6,423 nt of DNA from Gemmatimonadales bacterium UBA4718. Lineage in GTDB: Bacteria > Gemmatimonadota > Gemmatimonadetes > Gemmatimonadales > Gemmatimonadaceae. Under the pieces are notes generated by a model. It was not told the origin of the DNA and searched no databases. It was given only the letters and a program-made list of their open reading frames with translations. Shown in pieces: positions 6,380 through 6,423 of the stretch. The position numbers were made by a program, and so were the translations under genes. Location of the stretch: NCBI GenBank assembly GCA_002404375.1, contig DHJO01000090.1, forward strand, positions 2,048 to 8,470, written 5' to 3'. Each line of letters starts with the position of its first letter. Position 1 is the stretch's first letter.

Positions 6380-6423
6380 TACGCTTCCTGCTTTTCGTGC
6401 GCCTGGAACCACTCCTTGATGTA
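6379..6423 (-). CDS. C-terminal end of an unidentified upstream gene (partial)
   Basis: The frame entering from the right edge encodes YIKEWFQAHEKQEA and then TAA at 6381-6379. The stop overlaps the carboxyltransferase ATG by one base (TAATG), the same close packing as in the rest of the operon, which is the reason to read it as the end of a real gene. The 14 residues are too few to name a family. By position a biotin carboxylase, acyl-CoA dehydrogenase or acyl-CoA mutase subunit would be plausible, but none is shown. Confidence 0.55.
   Translation of the reverse strand, partial: YIKEWFQAHEKQEA
6386..6389 (-). promoter_or_regulatory. Ribosome-binding site AGGA deciding the carboxyltransferase start
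   Basis: AGGA on the minus strand ends six bases before the ATG at 6379-6377, inside the end of the upstream gene. It favours this ATG over the in-frame ATG at 6412, which would add 11 residues and overlap the upstream gene further. Confidence 0.55.

Noticed and set aside
6380..6412. Extended start of the carboxyltransferase at ATG 6412
   Set aside because: It would add 11 residues overlapping the upstream gene, while the ATG at 6379 has a well-spaced AGGA and a TAATG overlap.

Overview
The window is a GC-rich bacterial segment in which every credible gene lies on the minus strand, so transcription runs from high to low coordinates. Six consecutive genes appear to form a tightly packed operon. 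After an 85-base gap follows the 5' two-thirds of a recQ DNA helicase gene, which runs off the left edge. No rRNA, tRNA, mobile element, CRISPR array or clear intrinsic terminator was seen. The base composition, protein style and free-standing AtuA-type C-terminal domain would fit a soil bacterium of the Gemmatimonadota/Acidobacteriota kind. This placement is inference and was not tested.

Layout in the direction of transcription: (1) the last 14 codons of an unidentified upstream gene (6423-6379); (2) the carboxyltransferase (beta) subunit of a biotin-dependent acyl-CoA carboxylase (6379-4760); (3) an AtuA/DUF1446 family protein with a TTG start (4763-3405); (4) a separately encoded small AtuA C-terminal-type domain (3408-3055); (5) a LiuC/AtuE-like enoyl-CoA hydratase (3058-2294); (6) a 56-residue protein with two predicted membrane segments (2297-2127), too short for ordinary ORF lists; (7) a PLP-dependent threonine/serine dehydratase-like enzyme (2130-1222); (8) recQ (1136 to beyond position 1).

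Every junction from gene 1 to gene 7 is an overlap of 1 or 4 bases (TAATG, TTGA, ATGA, ATGA, ATGA, GTGA). This points to one polycistronic message with translational coupling. The carboxyltransferase, AtuA pair and hydratase resemble the core of the leucine/isovalerate (liu) and acyclic terpene (atu) pathways, in which a 3-methyl-enoyl-CoA is carboxylated at its methyl branch and then hydrated. No biotin carboxylase, acyl-CoA dehydrogenase or HMG-CoA lyase gene is visible, so the substrate cannot be fixed from this window. The dehydratase may feed 2-oxo acids into the same branched-chain/propionyl-CoA catabolism, and the role of the small membrane protein is unknown.

The most noteworthy points are the unlisted two-TM mini-gene wedged between hydratase and dehydratase, the divergent and N-terminally short dehydratase, the split AtuA, and two palindromes: one near-perfect 18-mer just upstream of recQ and one perfect 18-mer inside the carboxyltransferase gene. 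I did not find convincing evidence of a wholly new system.
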